Origin: Ga0074139 sp046336825 | GTDB taxonomy: Bacteria > Bdellovibrionota > Bdellovibrionia > Bdellovibrionales > Bdellovibrionaceae | Direction of reading: 5' to 3' | NCBI GenBank assembly: GCA_046336825.1 | Contig: JBKDFX010000144.1 | Location: 1 to 10,197 of the forward strand | Length of the DNA: 10,197 bases | Part shown: piece by piece, positions 1-6,815 of the stretch | How positions within the stretch are numbered: position 1 is the stretch's first letter | Layout of the letters: every line of letters begins with the position of its first letter | The notes under the pieces: model-generated | Told to the model about the DNA's origin: nothing | Databases searched by the model: none | The model's input: the letters and a program-made list of their open reading frames with translations, nothing else | Position numbers and translations under genes: made by a program

Positions 1-283
1 TGTGATAACTATCCCGGATCCGAGGCTTGAAAACCGAGTCGTTTTGGTGATTCAAAAAGATGAAAAGTACCGTGATCGAGCCGTGCTCAGTCATTTTCAT
101 CCCAATCCTAAGATTATGGAAATGATTCTGAATTATAATCAAACAGTACTTCCCTTCGAAAAAATATCAGGAGTTCATTTTATCGATTCCATCCCAAGAA
201 CTGAACTTGGAAAGATCCAAGATAAATTGATAGTACAAGAGCTAACGAGTGGTCGAGTGCACGAGGTCAAAATTAATGCATAA
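1..283 (+). CDS. AMP-forming acyl-CoA ligase (ANL superfamily), C-terminal end only; possibly O-succinylbenzoate-CoA ligase (MenE)
   Basis: The reading frame is open at the left edge, so only about the last 93 residues are present and the true start lies outside the window. They match the small C-terminal domain of adenylate-forming ligases, which rotates over the active site for the thioester step. Near the end is the A10-type motif PRTELGKIQ, whose lysine is the catalytic lysine of the adenylation half-reaction. Just before it, LPFEKISGVHFIDSIP matches the usual 'YK.P..i.fvd.lP' stretch. The substrate cannot be read from this fragment. MenE is an inference from the polyprenyl synthase and UbiA-like genes 3 kb downstream; a fatty-acyl-CoA ligase is equally possible on sequence alone. 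The stop overlaps the start of the next gene by 8 bases, which suggests translational coupling. Confidence 0.75.
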   Translation, partial: VITIPDPRLENRVVLVIQKDEKYRDRAVLSHFHPNPKIMEMILNYNQTVLPFEKISGVHFIDSIPRTELGKIQDKLIVQELTSGRVHEVKINA

Positions 284-563
284 GTCAGAATTGGGATGGA
301 ACAAAACAGCAGTTTGGATTTGCACAAAGTGCAAAGCGGAAACTTCAATTGCTGAAGACACAAAAAAGGAATTCAAATCTCGTCTCAAAGAATTGGGTTT
401 ATCTTCAAAAGTGCGAGTGATGACCTCCAGCTGTTTAGGCCTTTGCCCGGAGAATCTTCAAGCTGTTGTGATTGTGTCTCCTCAATCTCAAGTCACAGCT
501 CTAGAATGTCAGTGGCCTGAGGATAAAGAAGTTTTATTCGAGCGAATCAAATCTCAAGTTTGA
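276..563 (+). CDS. Small thioredoxin-fold [2Fe-2S] ferredoxin-like / DUF1636-like metal-binding protein
   Basis: A 95-residue soluble protein with no signal peptide or membrane segment. Cysteines sit at C16 and C19 (VWICTKC) and at C53 and C57 (SSCLGLCPEN), with a further C78. The pattern of one or two N-terminal cysteines and a later CxGxC loop, followed by a V-rich strand (AVVIVSP), is that of thioredoxin-like [2Fe-2S] ferredoxins and the related DUF1636 family. An electron-transfer or metal-binding role is inferred from the family; the partner is unknown. The frame is open further upstream to a GTG at 249. The ATG at 276 is preferred because CGAGG lies 9 bases before it and because it gives a short 8-base overlap with the ligase stop. 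The two genes are probably co-translated. Confidence 0.72.
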   Translation: MHKSELGWNKTAVWICTKCKAETSIAEDTKKEFKSRLKELGLSSKVRVMTSSCLGLCPENLQAVVIVSPQSQVTALECQWPEDKEVLFERIKSQV

Positions 564-624
564 AATGTCTCATTTTTAGATTTTTCAAATGAATAAGTCA
601 TATTTTTTGCTTTGATTAAATCCT

Positions 625-2379
625 GTGAGATCTTACTCATTGATTGGCTTATCGGCCTCGTTTTTTGTATTTGTTTTAGGCATTCAATTGCCATTGTACG
701 GCGCTACCCCAAAGCCAACTAAATGCCAGTCGACTGTCAGCTCAAAAAAGACTGTCGAAGAACCCACTGTTCAATTAAGTGAGATTCAATTTCACGAAAA
801 AAAAATTGAAATATTAGGCAGGCAATATCAATCCTACAATTCGGTTAAATTGCAAGATTCCGACGGAATTAATAAAATGAAAACGCAAATTTTCTTTAGT
901 GAAGCCTATCACTCACTTTTTAAAATGCTGGGTATTGAATTTGTAAGTCGGTACAGAATGGCTTATCAACAGAGGGGTTCCGTCGCAAAACTGATGGTTC
1001 AAGAGTTTCAAAGAGATTGGTCATTTAATAAATCCAAAGACTTAAAACGGGAAGAGCAAATTAAAAAATATTTTTATATTGCGATGGCATTTAAAGCCTT
1101 TTTAACTGACTTTGACATCAGCAAGCCAAATGTTTTTTTCCAATCGGGCCGACTTTATGCCCAAATCTTTGGATTTAAAATCTCTGATCCATCAATGAGT
1201 AAGGAATTTAATAAAAATGAATTTTTAACTTTTTTGGACAGACATGAAATTGGAGCTGAACACTATCCAGACGTTCTTAAAGCTTTTGAGTTATTTAATG
1301 AGCAAGAGTTTTTCCGATTAGCTGAAAAACTGGAAATTCCATCAGATCTGGCCCTAAGGTTAACTGAAAGGAAGAAAGCAGCTGTTGATGCACTCAAAAC
1401 TGAAATTGAAATCTATTTTAGACCTACACAAAAACTTAAAGATCAAATTTTAAAATCGATTGAACGGGGAGCCTCTCATAATAAGGGTGAGGTGATGGGC
1501 ATTTTGAGACAAAGATTTAAACAAAGACTGGATAATGATATAAGGGCCAATACTTCATTTAAATCCTTTGAAGAATATAAAAGGTATATTGAGTCTATCC
1601 CTGAGTATAGGAAGCTGGTGAAGGACATTCAACAGAACACAATATTATCGATTCATCGCCATCGGGTGCGAAGATCATACATCTTGCTGTCAGGATTTAG
1701 AAATCTTTTTGAAACAGGTACAAGCTCGATAAGCCAAGAATCGGCTTACTCAGATAGCCGCTTGGCAGTTGAATCTCAAGGTTTGGGAATGAGTGCTGCA
1801 GAATACAATATGAAAGTTCCCCCACTCTACCGAGCAAAATCAGCATTTGTACTGGATGTCAGTCAAATCCAGGGAGGTCAAAGTCGATACGGGTCTGACA
1901 ACTATTTTATTTCATTGAAACAACTTATGGAGCAGGAGGATTCACCCCTTGTAACTATGACAATTGGCGACTCACTGGATGATTCTTTTCGCTGGTACAG
2001 CCGTCCGGTTTTAGCTGAAGATTTTGCCTACTTGGCAGCTCCTTTTGTTTATGATGCTCGTCAAAGAACACAAAGTAGAACATTAGGATCGATAGATTAC
2101 AGAGGTCCCGACCCATTTTATAAATTTAGTGAAGTCAGACCACACTTCTTGGGAGATCTCGACAAAAAGTTTAATGTCTACATGAGAAAAGATTTTAATG
2201 AATTTTCAGAACCTTTAGAATTACCTATGATCTACACAGAGGCTCAAATTTACGGTTTTATTGGAATCGATTCAGTGAATACAATTGCCATTGAAAAAAG
2301 AGATTCAGTACCAACACCCTTACTTAAATTGTATCAAGAGCTAGGTATCAAAGTTATTAGATATAAAGCCACTGAATAG
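625..2379 (+). CDS. Exported protein of unknown function (584 aa)
   Basis: Not recognised. The N-terminus has Arg2, a hydrophobic stretch at about residues 6-24 and a possible signal peptidase I site after LYGA (residue 27), so export to the periplasm or beyond is likely. Cys34 is not in a lipobox. The middle (about 60-350) is charged, rich in Lys, Glu and Phe and apparently helical. The last 170 residues look like a compact alpha/beta domain, with SRYGSDNYF near R421 and a closing TEAQIYG motif around E539. That arrangement faintly recalls ADP-ribosyltransferase-like folds but is far too weak to name. The GTG start at 625 follows an in-frame TGA at 613 and has no clear Shine-Dalgarno sequence; a TTG at 640 is the alternative but would lose the positive N-terminus. 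The 61 bases before it are AT-rich, with no confident promoter. Confidence 0.8.
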   Translation: MRSYSLIGLSASFFVFVLGIQLPLYGATPKPTKCQSTVSSKKTVEEPTVQLSEIQFHEKKIEILGRQYQSYNSVKLQDSDGINKMKTQIFFSEAYHSLFKMLGIEFVSRYRMAYQQRGSVAKLMVQEFQRDWSFNKSKDLKREEQIKKYFYIAMAFKAFLTDFDISKPNVFFQSGRLYAQIFGFKISDPSMSKEFNKNEFLTFLDRHEIGAEHYPDVLKAFELFNEQEFFRLAEKLEIPSDLALRLTERKKAAVDALKTEIEIYFRPTQKLKDQILKSIERGASHNKGEVMGILRQRFKQRLDNDIRANTSFKSFEEYKRYIESIPEYRKLVKDIQQNTILSIHRHRVRRSYILLSGFRNLFETGTSSISQESAYSDSRLAVESQGLGMSAAEYNMKVPPLYRAKSAFVLDVSQIQGGQSRYGSDNYFISLKQLMEQEDSPLVTMTIGDSLDDSFRWYSRPVLAEDFAYLAAPFVYDARQRTQSRTLGSIDYRGPDPFYKFSEVRPHFLGDLDKKFNVYMRKDFNEFSEPLELPMIYTEAQIYGFIGIDSVNTIAIEKRDSVPTPLLKLYQELGIKVIRYKATE

Positions 2380-2397
2380 AGGATAGAGGACTTAAAA

Positions 2398-2868
2398 TCA
2401 TTTCCTCGAGTCGGGCGTACGCTCCTTAAGAAGTGAGGCTTCTGAGTGTTTTTGATCAGCCATCAGCTTTTTAATTTCATCGGGACTCCACACACGGCCT
2501 TTACCCACTCCTGGGCAAAATCCTTTCACTTCTGAATTCCAGGTTTTGGCATTCATAACTTCGGGCCAAAAGGGCCAAGTGCGACACTGGGTGGGTCGGG
2601 CTTGGTAGATTCCACACCTTTTTCCCTCAAGAAATAGGCATTCAGGTCGATCTGGAGATTCTTTGAGATGATAAAACCCCTGAGTTTTGTCACAGTACTT
2701 TTTCGTAAAGTCCCTTAGGCTCATTTGCAGACTTTCAGACATTCTCTTGCGATCGTCTCGGGTTAAAAAGACAAAGCCATATTCGCCCCGTGATAGACAG
2801 CAATTGCCTGAGCCTTGACACTCAAATTTAATGCCTTCAGTTTTCCATTTCGACACATCGTTGCGCAT
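2398..2868 (-). CDS. YkgJ-family cysteine-cluster protein (putative zinc/iron-chelating domain)
   Basis: A 156-residue soluble protein with the full YkgJ (CxxxxxCC, 'Fe-S oxidoreductase-like') pattern. It starts with FECQGSGNCC (C17, C23, C24), then a GxYGFVFLTRDDRKR segment, C59, a CLFLEGKRCGIYQARPTQCR block (C77, C85, C95), the TWPFWPE motif at 98-103, and finally C118 in GFCPG. The family is predicted to bind zinc or an iron cluster; no enzymatic reaction is established, so none is claimed. It is convergent with the exported-protein gene (18-base gap) and divergent from the polyprenyl synthase gene. A GTG at 2874 is in frame, but the ATG at 2868 is chosen because a perfect GGAGG sits 7 bases before it and only 1 base before the GTG. 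Confidence 0.88.
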   Translation of the reverse strand: MRNDVSKWKTEGIKFECQGSGNCCLSRGEYGFVFLTRDDRKRMSESLQMSLRDFTKKYCDKTQGFYHLKESPDRPECLFLEGKRCGIYQARPTQCRTWPFWPEVMNAKTWNSEVKGFCPGVGKGRVWSPDEIKKLMADQKHSEASLLKERTPDSRK

Positions 2869-2875
2869 AGACACG

Positions 2876-2880
2876 CCTCC
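2876..2880 (-). promoter_or_regulatory. Ribosome binding site that decides the YkgJ-family start
   Basis: Read on the - strand this is GGAGG, a full anti-16S match. It lies 7 bases upstream of the ATG at 2868-2866 and 1 base upstream of the alternative GTG at 2874-2872. The spacing excludes the GTG, so the protein begins MRNDVSKW. Confidence 0.75.
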
Positions 2881-2925
2881 AACGCTAAATTGACACTATG
2901 CCCACTTCTCAGGTACCTGTCACTG

Positions 2926-3864
2926 GTGTTTAAAGTTTATAACTCAAAGGATTTTCCTAAGTACTTACCACGGCTTAATACGCTGTACGATGACCTTTTT
3001 GAGGGCGGTAAAGGTTTTCGAGCTAAATTGGTGCTTAAGGTGGCGGGTGCGCTCAAGCTGGATGAAAAATCTCAAAATCTTTTGGCTCAAACCGTGGAGT
3101 TTATTCACAACGCTTCTTTGTTGCACGATGATCTTGTGGATCGATCAATCCTAAGAAGGGGAAAACCTGCAGCTTGGACAAAATACAGCCCTGAGTACGC
3201 TGTATTGGCTGGGGATTATTTGCTTGCTCGAGTCATGGTTAATCTTTCGTCCTACGGAAATATTCGATTGGTTCAATACACAGCCGAAGTGATTTCTGAC
3301 CTGCTAGAAGGAGAGTGGCTGCAGGATTCAGTCATTCGAGATTTTGATGTGGATCTGGCTAAACTTGAAAAAATCCATGATTTGAAAACAGCCTCACTTT
3401 TTAAGTGGTGTTTGAGAGCTCCCTTTTACGCAGTAAAAAATGAAGACCCTCATTTGCATGAGAATTTAGAAAAGCTGGGTTTTTTACTAGGAACTTTATT
3501 TCAAAGAAGTGATGATTTACTGGATTACGATATTCGTAATGGAGAGCAAAAAGCGATTCTCGGCGATTTAAAATCAGGTTATTTAAACTCCTTTGCTGCT
3601 TTTGTTTCGCAAAGTATTTCTCCAACTCAAAAGTCACTTTTAGTAAAATCTCAAACTCTGGATGAATTCAAAATTCAGTTGGGTGGATCCAGTGTTTTTG
3701 ATCAAGGTTTAAAAGATTTTGATCAAATCAATCAATCACAAATTCATTTGTACAGCCACTTACTGAGTGTGGTGAAATCACAGATCTCTTCTGAAAATCA
3801 CAAATTAATCGAAGACCTCAGCCCTTTAGCGCACTTGATGTACTGGAGAGATAAATCCTCATGA
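2926..3864 (+). CDS. Trans-polyprenyl diphosphate synthase (isoprenoid side-chain synthesis)
   Basis: This is an all-helical, Mg-dependent enzyme family that condenses isopentenyl diphosphate onto an allylic diphosphate. From the chosen GTG (312 aa) the sequence shows GGKGFRAKL (27-35, the substrate-binding Lys and Arg), the first Asp-rich motif LLHDDLVD (D68, D69, D72) followed by RRGKPA, GEWLQ (129-133), KTASL (154-158), and the second Asp-rich motif FQRSDDLLDYD (D196, D197, D200). Both metal motifs are intact. The stretch after the second is unusual: GDLKSGYLNSF stands where long-chain synthases usually have a GK.T.P motif. The product is probably the side chain for the UbiA-like enzyme next door. 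Start is uncertain: the frame is open to 2815, TTG 2890 is an alternative, and neither has a clear Shine-Dalgarno sequence. The stop overlaps the next ATG (ATGA). Confidence 0.85.
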   Translation: MFKVYNSKDFPKYLPRLNTLYDDLFEGGKGFRAKLVLKVAGALKLDEKSQNLLAQTVEFIHNASLLHDDLVDRSILRRGKPAAWTKYSPEYAVLAGDYLLARVMVNLSSYGNIRLVQYTAEVISDLLEGEWLQDSVIRDFDVDLAKLEKIHDLKTASLFKWCLRAPFYAVKNEDPHLHENLEKLGFLLGTLFQRSDDLLDYDIRNGEQKAILGDLKSGYLNSFAAFVSQSISPTQKSLLVKSQTLDEFKIQLGGSSVFDQGLKDFDQINQSQIHLYSHLLSVVKSQISSENHKLIEDLSPLAHLMYWRDKSS

Positions 3865-4934
3865 TCTCTCGCTTTGAAACAGCCAAAAAAGGAACACCCC
3901 GCTTCCAGCTGCTATTGAATGGAGTTGTTTCAAAAGATGAAAGATCCCTTCCCATCGTTTCTTTACAAAATTCAAACTTAACTGATGAAATGACTTTTGA
4001 AATCAAGGACAAAGCACAAACACCCAAATTCCAGCTTTTCTTTTTTTTAAAAAGTCTGTTGCGAGTCCGCTATATCACGCTCTTGGTATTTCCTTTGTTT
4101 TACTCAATCTTCTTAAACTGGGAAAAACCCCTCATCACTTCCATTGAAATTCTATGTATAGTTGCAGGTCTTCTGGCTTGCTATGCTGCCGTTCAATTGC
4201 GAATTGATCGGCGTGACTTTGAATCTGGCTATGATCAGCTGAGACCCAACAAGGATCTGAGTTACCTACGATCAGGAATGGTGAGTGTTTTAAAAGCAAA
4301 AAAGTGGGAACAAAGGCTAGTGGGATTATCACTTGGATTTGGATTGTTACCATTATCATTGGAGTTGGGAAGAATTGCTGCTGTTGCAACAGCTGTCGCT
4401 TTTATTGTTGTGGCAGATAGGTTGGGCTCTGCTCAACAAAATCGTTTTGTGCGGGATGCATTTCTTAGCTTAACAGCTGGTCCCGTGCTCGCCTTTGGAA
4501 TTCAACCCGATATTTCTTCAATAGGATTTGGATTGGTTTGGTCCTTATTGATCTTTTTTTCGCTGCAGATTGATCACTTGGAAAATTTTTTTGCACAAAC
4601 AAAAGCAGGAGAAGTGAACTTCCTCAACGCCGCGGGCTTTGATTTCGCTGGCAGAAGACTGTGGTGGTCCTGGGGAGCTTTTGTTTTGGGTTACGCGATT
4701 TGGTCCGGATTTAAAGAGGGTCTGTCTCTTTGGGTAGGGTCATCTTTAATTTTATTTTTCTTTTCTCTATCATGGAAAAAAAACTTGTTAAGTTTAAAAA
4801 GTTCATTGGGATCAGATCTTATTAAGTGCTCCAATGAGGCCCATCAATTGGTGTCCATGGTCCTTTTGCTATGGGTTTCAGAATTACTTTTCAAAGCTTG
4901 GGTCGCCCCCTTGGTTTTTTTGTGGGCCAATTAA
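3861..4934 (+). CDS. UbiA-family membrane prenyltransferase, MenA-like with altered motifs
   Basis: A 357-residue polytopic protein with about eight hydrophobic segments from residue 61 on. UbiA enzymes attach a polyprenyl chain to an aromatic acceptor (MenA: 1,4-dihydroxy-2-naphthoate) in the inner membrane. The segment IDRRDFESGYD (115-125) aligns with the MenA-type NDxxDxxxGxD motif except that the Asn is Ile. The second motif region, IDHLENFFAQTKAGEVN (237-253), sits where MenA has a DxxxD...GK.T pattern and keeps only part of it. The opening LKSLLRVRYITLLVFPLF fits the usual first helix. Residues 1-58 are a soluble extension not normal for the family. The gene is coupled to the polyprenyl synthase by an ATGA overlap, the main support for a quinone role. 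An inactive or repurposed homologue cannot be excluded. Confidence 0.65.
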   Translation: MISRFETAKKGTPRFQLLLNGVVSKDERSLPIVSLQNSNLTDEMTFEIKDKAQTPKFQLFFFLKSLLRVRYITLLVFPLFYSIFLNWEKPLITSIEILCIVAGLLACYAAVQLRIDRRDFESGYDQLRPNKDLSYLRSGMVSVLKAKKWEQRLVGLSLGFGLLPLSLELGRIAAVATAVAFIVVADRLGSAQQNRFVRDAFLSLTAGPVLAFGIQPDISSIGFGLVWSLLIFFSLQIDHLENFFAQTKAGEVNFLNAAGFDFAGRRLWWSWGAFVLGYAIWSGFKEGLSLWVGSSLILFFFSLSWKKNLLSLKSSLGSDLIKCSNEAHQLVSMVLLLWVSELLFKAWVAPLVFLWAN

Positions 4935-5644
4935 ATTTTTCAGGTCATTTTAGTGATGATGAAAAGCAAAAACTTCAATCCGAATTCTCTTTACTTAAAA
5001 TTGAAATAGGTGATTTGCATCTCAATCGTAATAAACAACCCACCACCCTTCATTCTGATGAAGGATTTCATCTCCAGTATGATTTTGATAACAACAGAAT
5101 TGATTACTCAAGAAACCAAATTGGTAAAAAAGAACCTTTGGTTCGTGCTCTAGGAATTGAAAAAGGAATTCAAAAAGTTTTAGATTTGAGCATGGGACTT
5201 GCCATTGACAGTGTTTTGTTGTCACAGCTTGGTTTTCAAGTGACGAGTCTAGAGAGAAACGGAATTTTACATTTTTTAGCAATCGAGGGCCAGAAAGTGA
5301 GCCTACGACCAGAGGTGCAAAGGATTCAATTCGTTCACTCGCAGGCGGCCAGTTATCTTGAAAGTCAGAATCTATTGCTTGATTGTTCAATTTATTTCGA
5401 TCCCATGTTTCCAGAAAAAAAGAAAGCGGCTCTACCTCGCCAAGAAATGCAGTTTTTTAAAAAACTTGTCGGTGCTGATGAGGATGCGGCCCAGGTTCTC
5501 AAGTTGGCCCTGGAGAAAAATGTCAATCGAGTTGTTGTCAAAAGACCTATAAAGGCTGAGCCCTTGTGGGGAATTCCCAGTCATCAATTAAAAACTAAAC
5601 TGGTTCGCTATGATGTTTATATGAAGCAGGTGAGATTAAAATGA
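4871..5644 (+). CDS. rsmJ: RsmJ-like 16S rRNA (guanine-1516-N2)-methyltransferase
   Basis: A class I SAM-dependent methyltransferase of about 257 aa, close to E. coli RsmJ (250 aa), which methylates G1516 of 16S rRNA in the small subunit. Recognised landmarks in order are VRALGIEKG before the core, motif I VLDLSMGLAIDS (103-114), LERN (127-130, ribose-binding acid), YFDPMFPEKKKAAL (175-188, the family signature), EMQFFKKLVG, and VVVKRP (221-226). Motif I reads GLAID where E. coli has GLGRD. The ATG at 4871 overlaps the UbiA-like gene by 64 bases; a GTG at 4922 (240 aa, 13-base overlap) is the alternative, and neither has a good Shine-Dalgarno sequence. The stop overlaps the next start as ATGA. 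The link to quinone genes seems positional only. Confidence 0.82.
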   Translation: MGFRITFQSLGRPLGFFVGQLNFSGHFSDDEKQKLQSEFSLLKIEIGDLHLNRNKQPTTLHSDEGFHLQYDFDNNRIDYSRNQIGKKEPLVRALGIEKGIQKVLDLSMGLAIDSVLLSQLGFQVTSLERNGILHFLAIEGQKVSLRPEVQRIQFVHSQAASYLESQNLLLDCSIYFDPMFPEKKKAALPRQEMQFFKKLVGADEDAAQVLKLALEKNVNRVVVKRPIKAEPLWGIPSHQLKTKLVRYDVYMKQVRLK

Positions 5645-6804
5645 TTTTGTATATTATAATAATCTGGGTTTTATATTACTTTTATCACAAATTTGAATCA
5701 GAAGTTCGACATCAGCTGTGGTCCCCTTCCACAGAGACAGTCCAGAAGCCGCTGACATTGATTCTTTCAGGACTTCGCAGTCAAATCTATCAACTTAATG
5801 AAATGAATTTGAGTTTAAGCTCATTGATAGATTGGCAACTTAAATTGATTTCTTTTCGCGAATTGATGATTCGAATTTGTCTTTCAAGAATTTCTTCCGT
5901 GATATTACTTGGACTGATTTTAGTTTTATGGAACCAGCCCCTCTTATTTTTTATTTTTATTGTCACCATGGGCCTGTATTTTTTTGTTAGAGGTAAGACC
6001 TGGGGGGCCACTCTATTTCCTGTGGCTCTAATAGGTGTATTTTATTTGATTGCTGGATTGTCCATGGATTCTTTAAAGGGCACCCTCGAGGCCTCCTCTG
6101 AATCTTACATATGGTTTTGGCTCGCTGATGGTAGAGCTTTTGTCGTTTTATCACTTATGGTGGGAGTCTTCTTAATCAGTTTGTTTTTACGAAAACAGGG
6201 TTTGTTCTTTCTGATTTTTTTACCTCTATTTTTGCTAGGCTTTGTTCCCCCAGTTAATTTTCTTTCTGTGATATTTGCTGAAACAATAGCGAATGCAGTC
6301 ATCATGCTGAAAAGATTTTCCGTAATTTCACTGGTTATTAAATCTCTTTTTAGAGAAATTTTATTGATCAAAGTTGTCTTTCTTTTAACACTTATATTTT
6401 TTTGGTTAGTCGTGAGGGGCACCGGTGGACTTGAAGTCCGAGTTCTAGGTGGAGCCTGGGATAAAAAAATACTTTTTGTTATTATTTGGAGTCTATCTGA
6501 AATTGCACTGACTTCTATTTTGATGCTTTGGGGACACTTTCGCTTCAAGACACTCGTGCCTGACCCAAGTGAGTTGTCTGCTTTTGTATCTCCAACTCTA
6601 AATTTAAAAACAGATTTAATTTCTGCCCAGCAAAAGTCATTTTGGCTAGAGGTGGCTCAAGTCAGATGTCAAAATGTTAAAAAAGCTCTTGATGAGATGC
6701 AATCAAGTATTGAGCAAAAGTGGCCCCCCAATTTAATCGTTCAATCGAGTAAAGAGGTCGAGTCGTTAGGAAGCTTTATTGAACTCATGAAATCCAAGCC
6801 TTAG
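5641..6804 (+). CDS. Polytopic inner-membrane protein of unknown function (387 aa)
   Basis: No family is recognised with confidence. There is an N-terminal hydrophobic helix (2-14), a soluble helical stretch (about 20-80), then roughly eight hydrophobic segments at about 84-97, 100-117, 123-142, 166-183, 187-203, 207-222, 241-258 and 277-297. A charged helical tail of about 88 residues (300-387) is probably cytoplasmic. Membrane segments are rich in Phe, Leu and Ile. Stretches such as LIGVFYLIAGLSMDSLKG faintly recall Na/phosphate cotransporters of the NptA type, but the QSSS signature of that family is not seen, so this is only a lead. AGGTGAG lies 6 bases upstream of the ATG, and the start overlaps the rsmJ stop (ATGA). 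The next gene begins 11 bases after the stop, so the membrane protein and the phosphatase-fold protein may act together. Confidence 0.75.
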   Translation: MILYIIIIWVLYYFYHKFESEVRHQLWSPSTETVQKPLTLILSGLRSQIYQLNEMNLSLSSLIDWQLKLISFRELMIRICLSRISSVILLGLILVLWNQPLLFFIFIVTMGLYFFVRGKTWGATLFPVALIGVFYLIAGLSMDSLKGTLEASSESYIWFWLADGRAFVVLSLMVGVFLISLFLRKQGLFFLIFLPLFLLGFVPPVNFLSVIFAETIANAVIMLKRFSVISLVIKSLFREILLIKVVFLLTLIFFWLVVRGTGGLEVRVLGGAWDKKILFVIIWSLSEIALTSILMLWGHFRFKTLVPDPSELSAFVSPTLNLKTDLISAQQKSFWLEVAQVRCQNVKKALDEMQSSIEQKWPPNLIVQSSKEVESLGSFIELMKSKP

Positions 6805-6815
6805 TATAGTCATTG

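Noticed and set aside
563..624. AT-rich gap with TCATTT/AAATGA pairing and several T runs as a terminator or promoter
   Set aside because: The stem is all A-T apart from one pair, and no -35/-10 pair with acceptable spacing could be fixed; low-complexity AT sequence explains it.
2386..2407. GAGGA...TCCTC inverted repeat between the convergent genes as a bidirectional terminator
   Set aside because: The stem is only 5 bp with a 12-base loop, lies partly in the coding end of the YkgJ-family gene, and has no T tract.
2815..2925. Upstream extension of the polyprenyl synthase frame
   Set aside because: It runs antisense through the YkgJ-family start region, begins at a TTG without a Shine-Dalgarno sequence, and adds residues with no family match.
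5022..5390. 122-codon open frame on the - strand inside rsmJ
   Set aside because: It is covered by a gene with clear family signatures; the product has no recognisable domain.
6105..6548. 147-codon open frame on the - strand
   Set aside because: It lies wholly inside the membrane-protein gene; the product is Lys/Ile/Thr-rich with no recognisable motif, as expected of the reverse complement of Phe/Leu-rich membrane segments.
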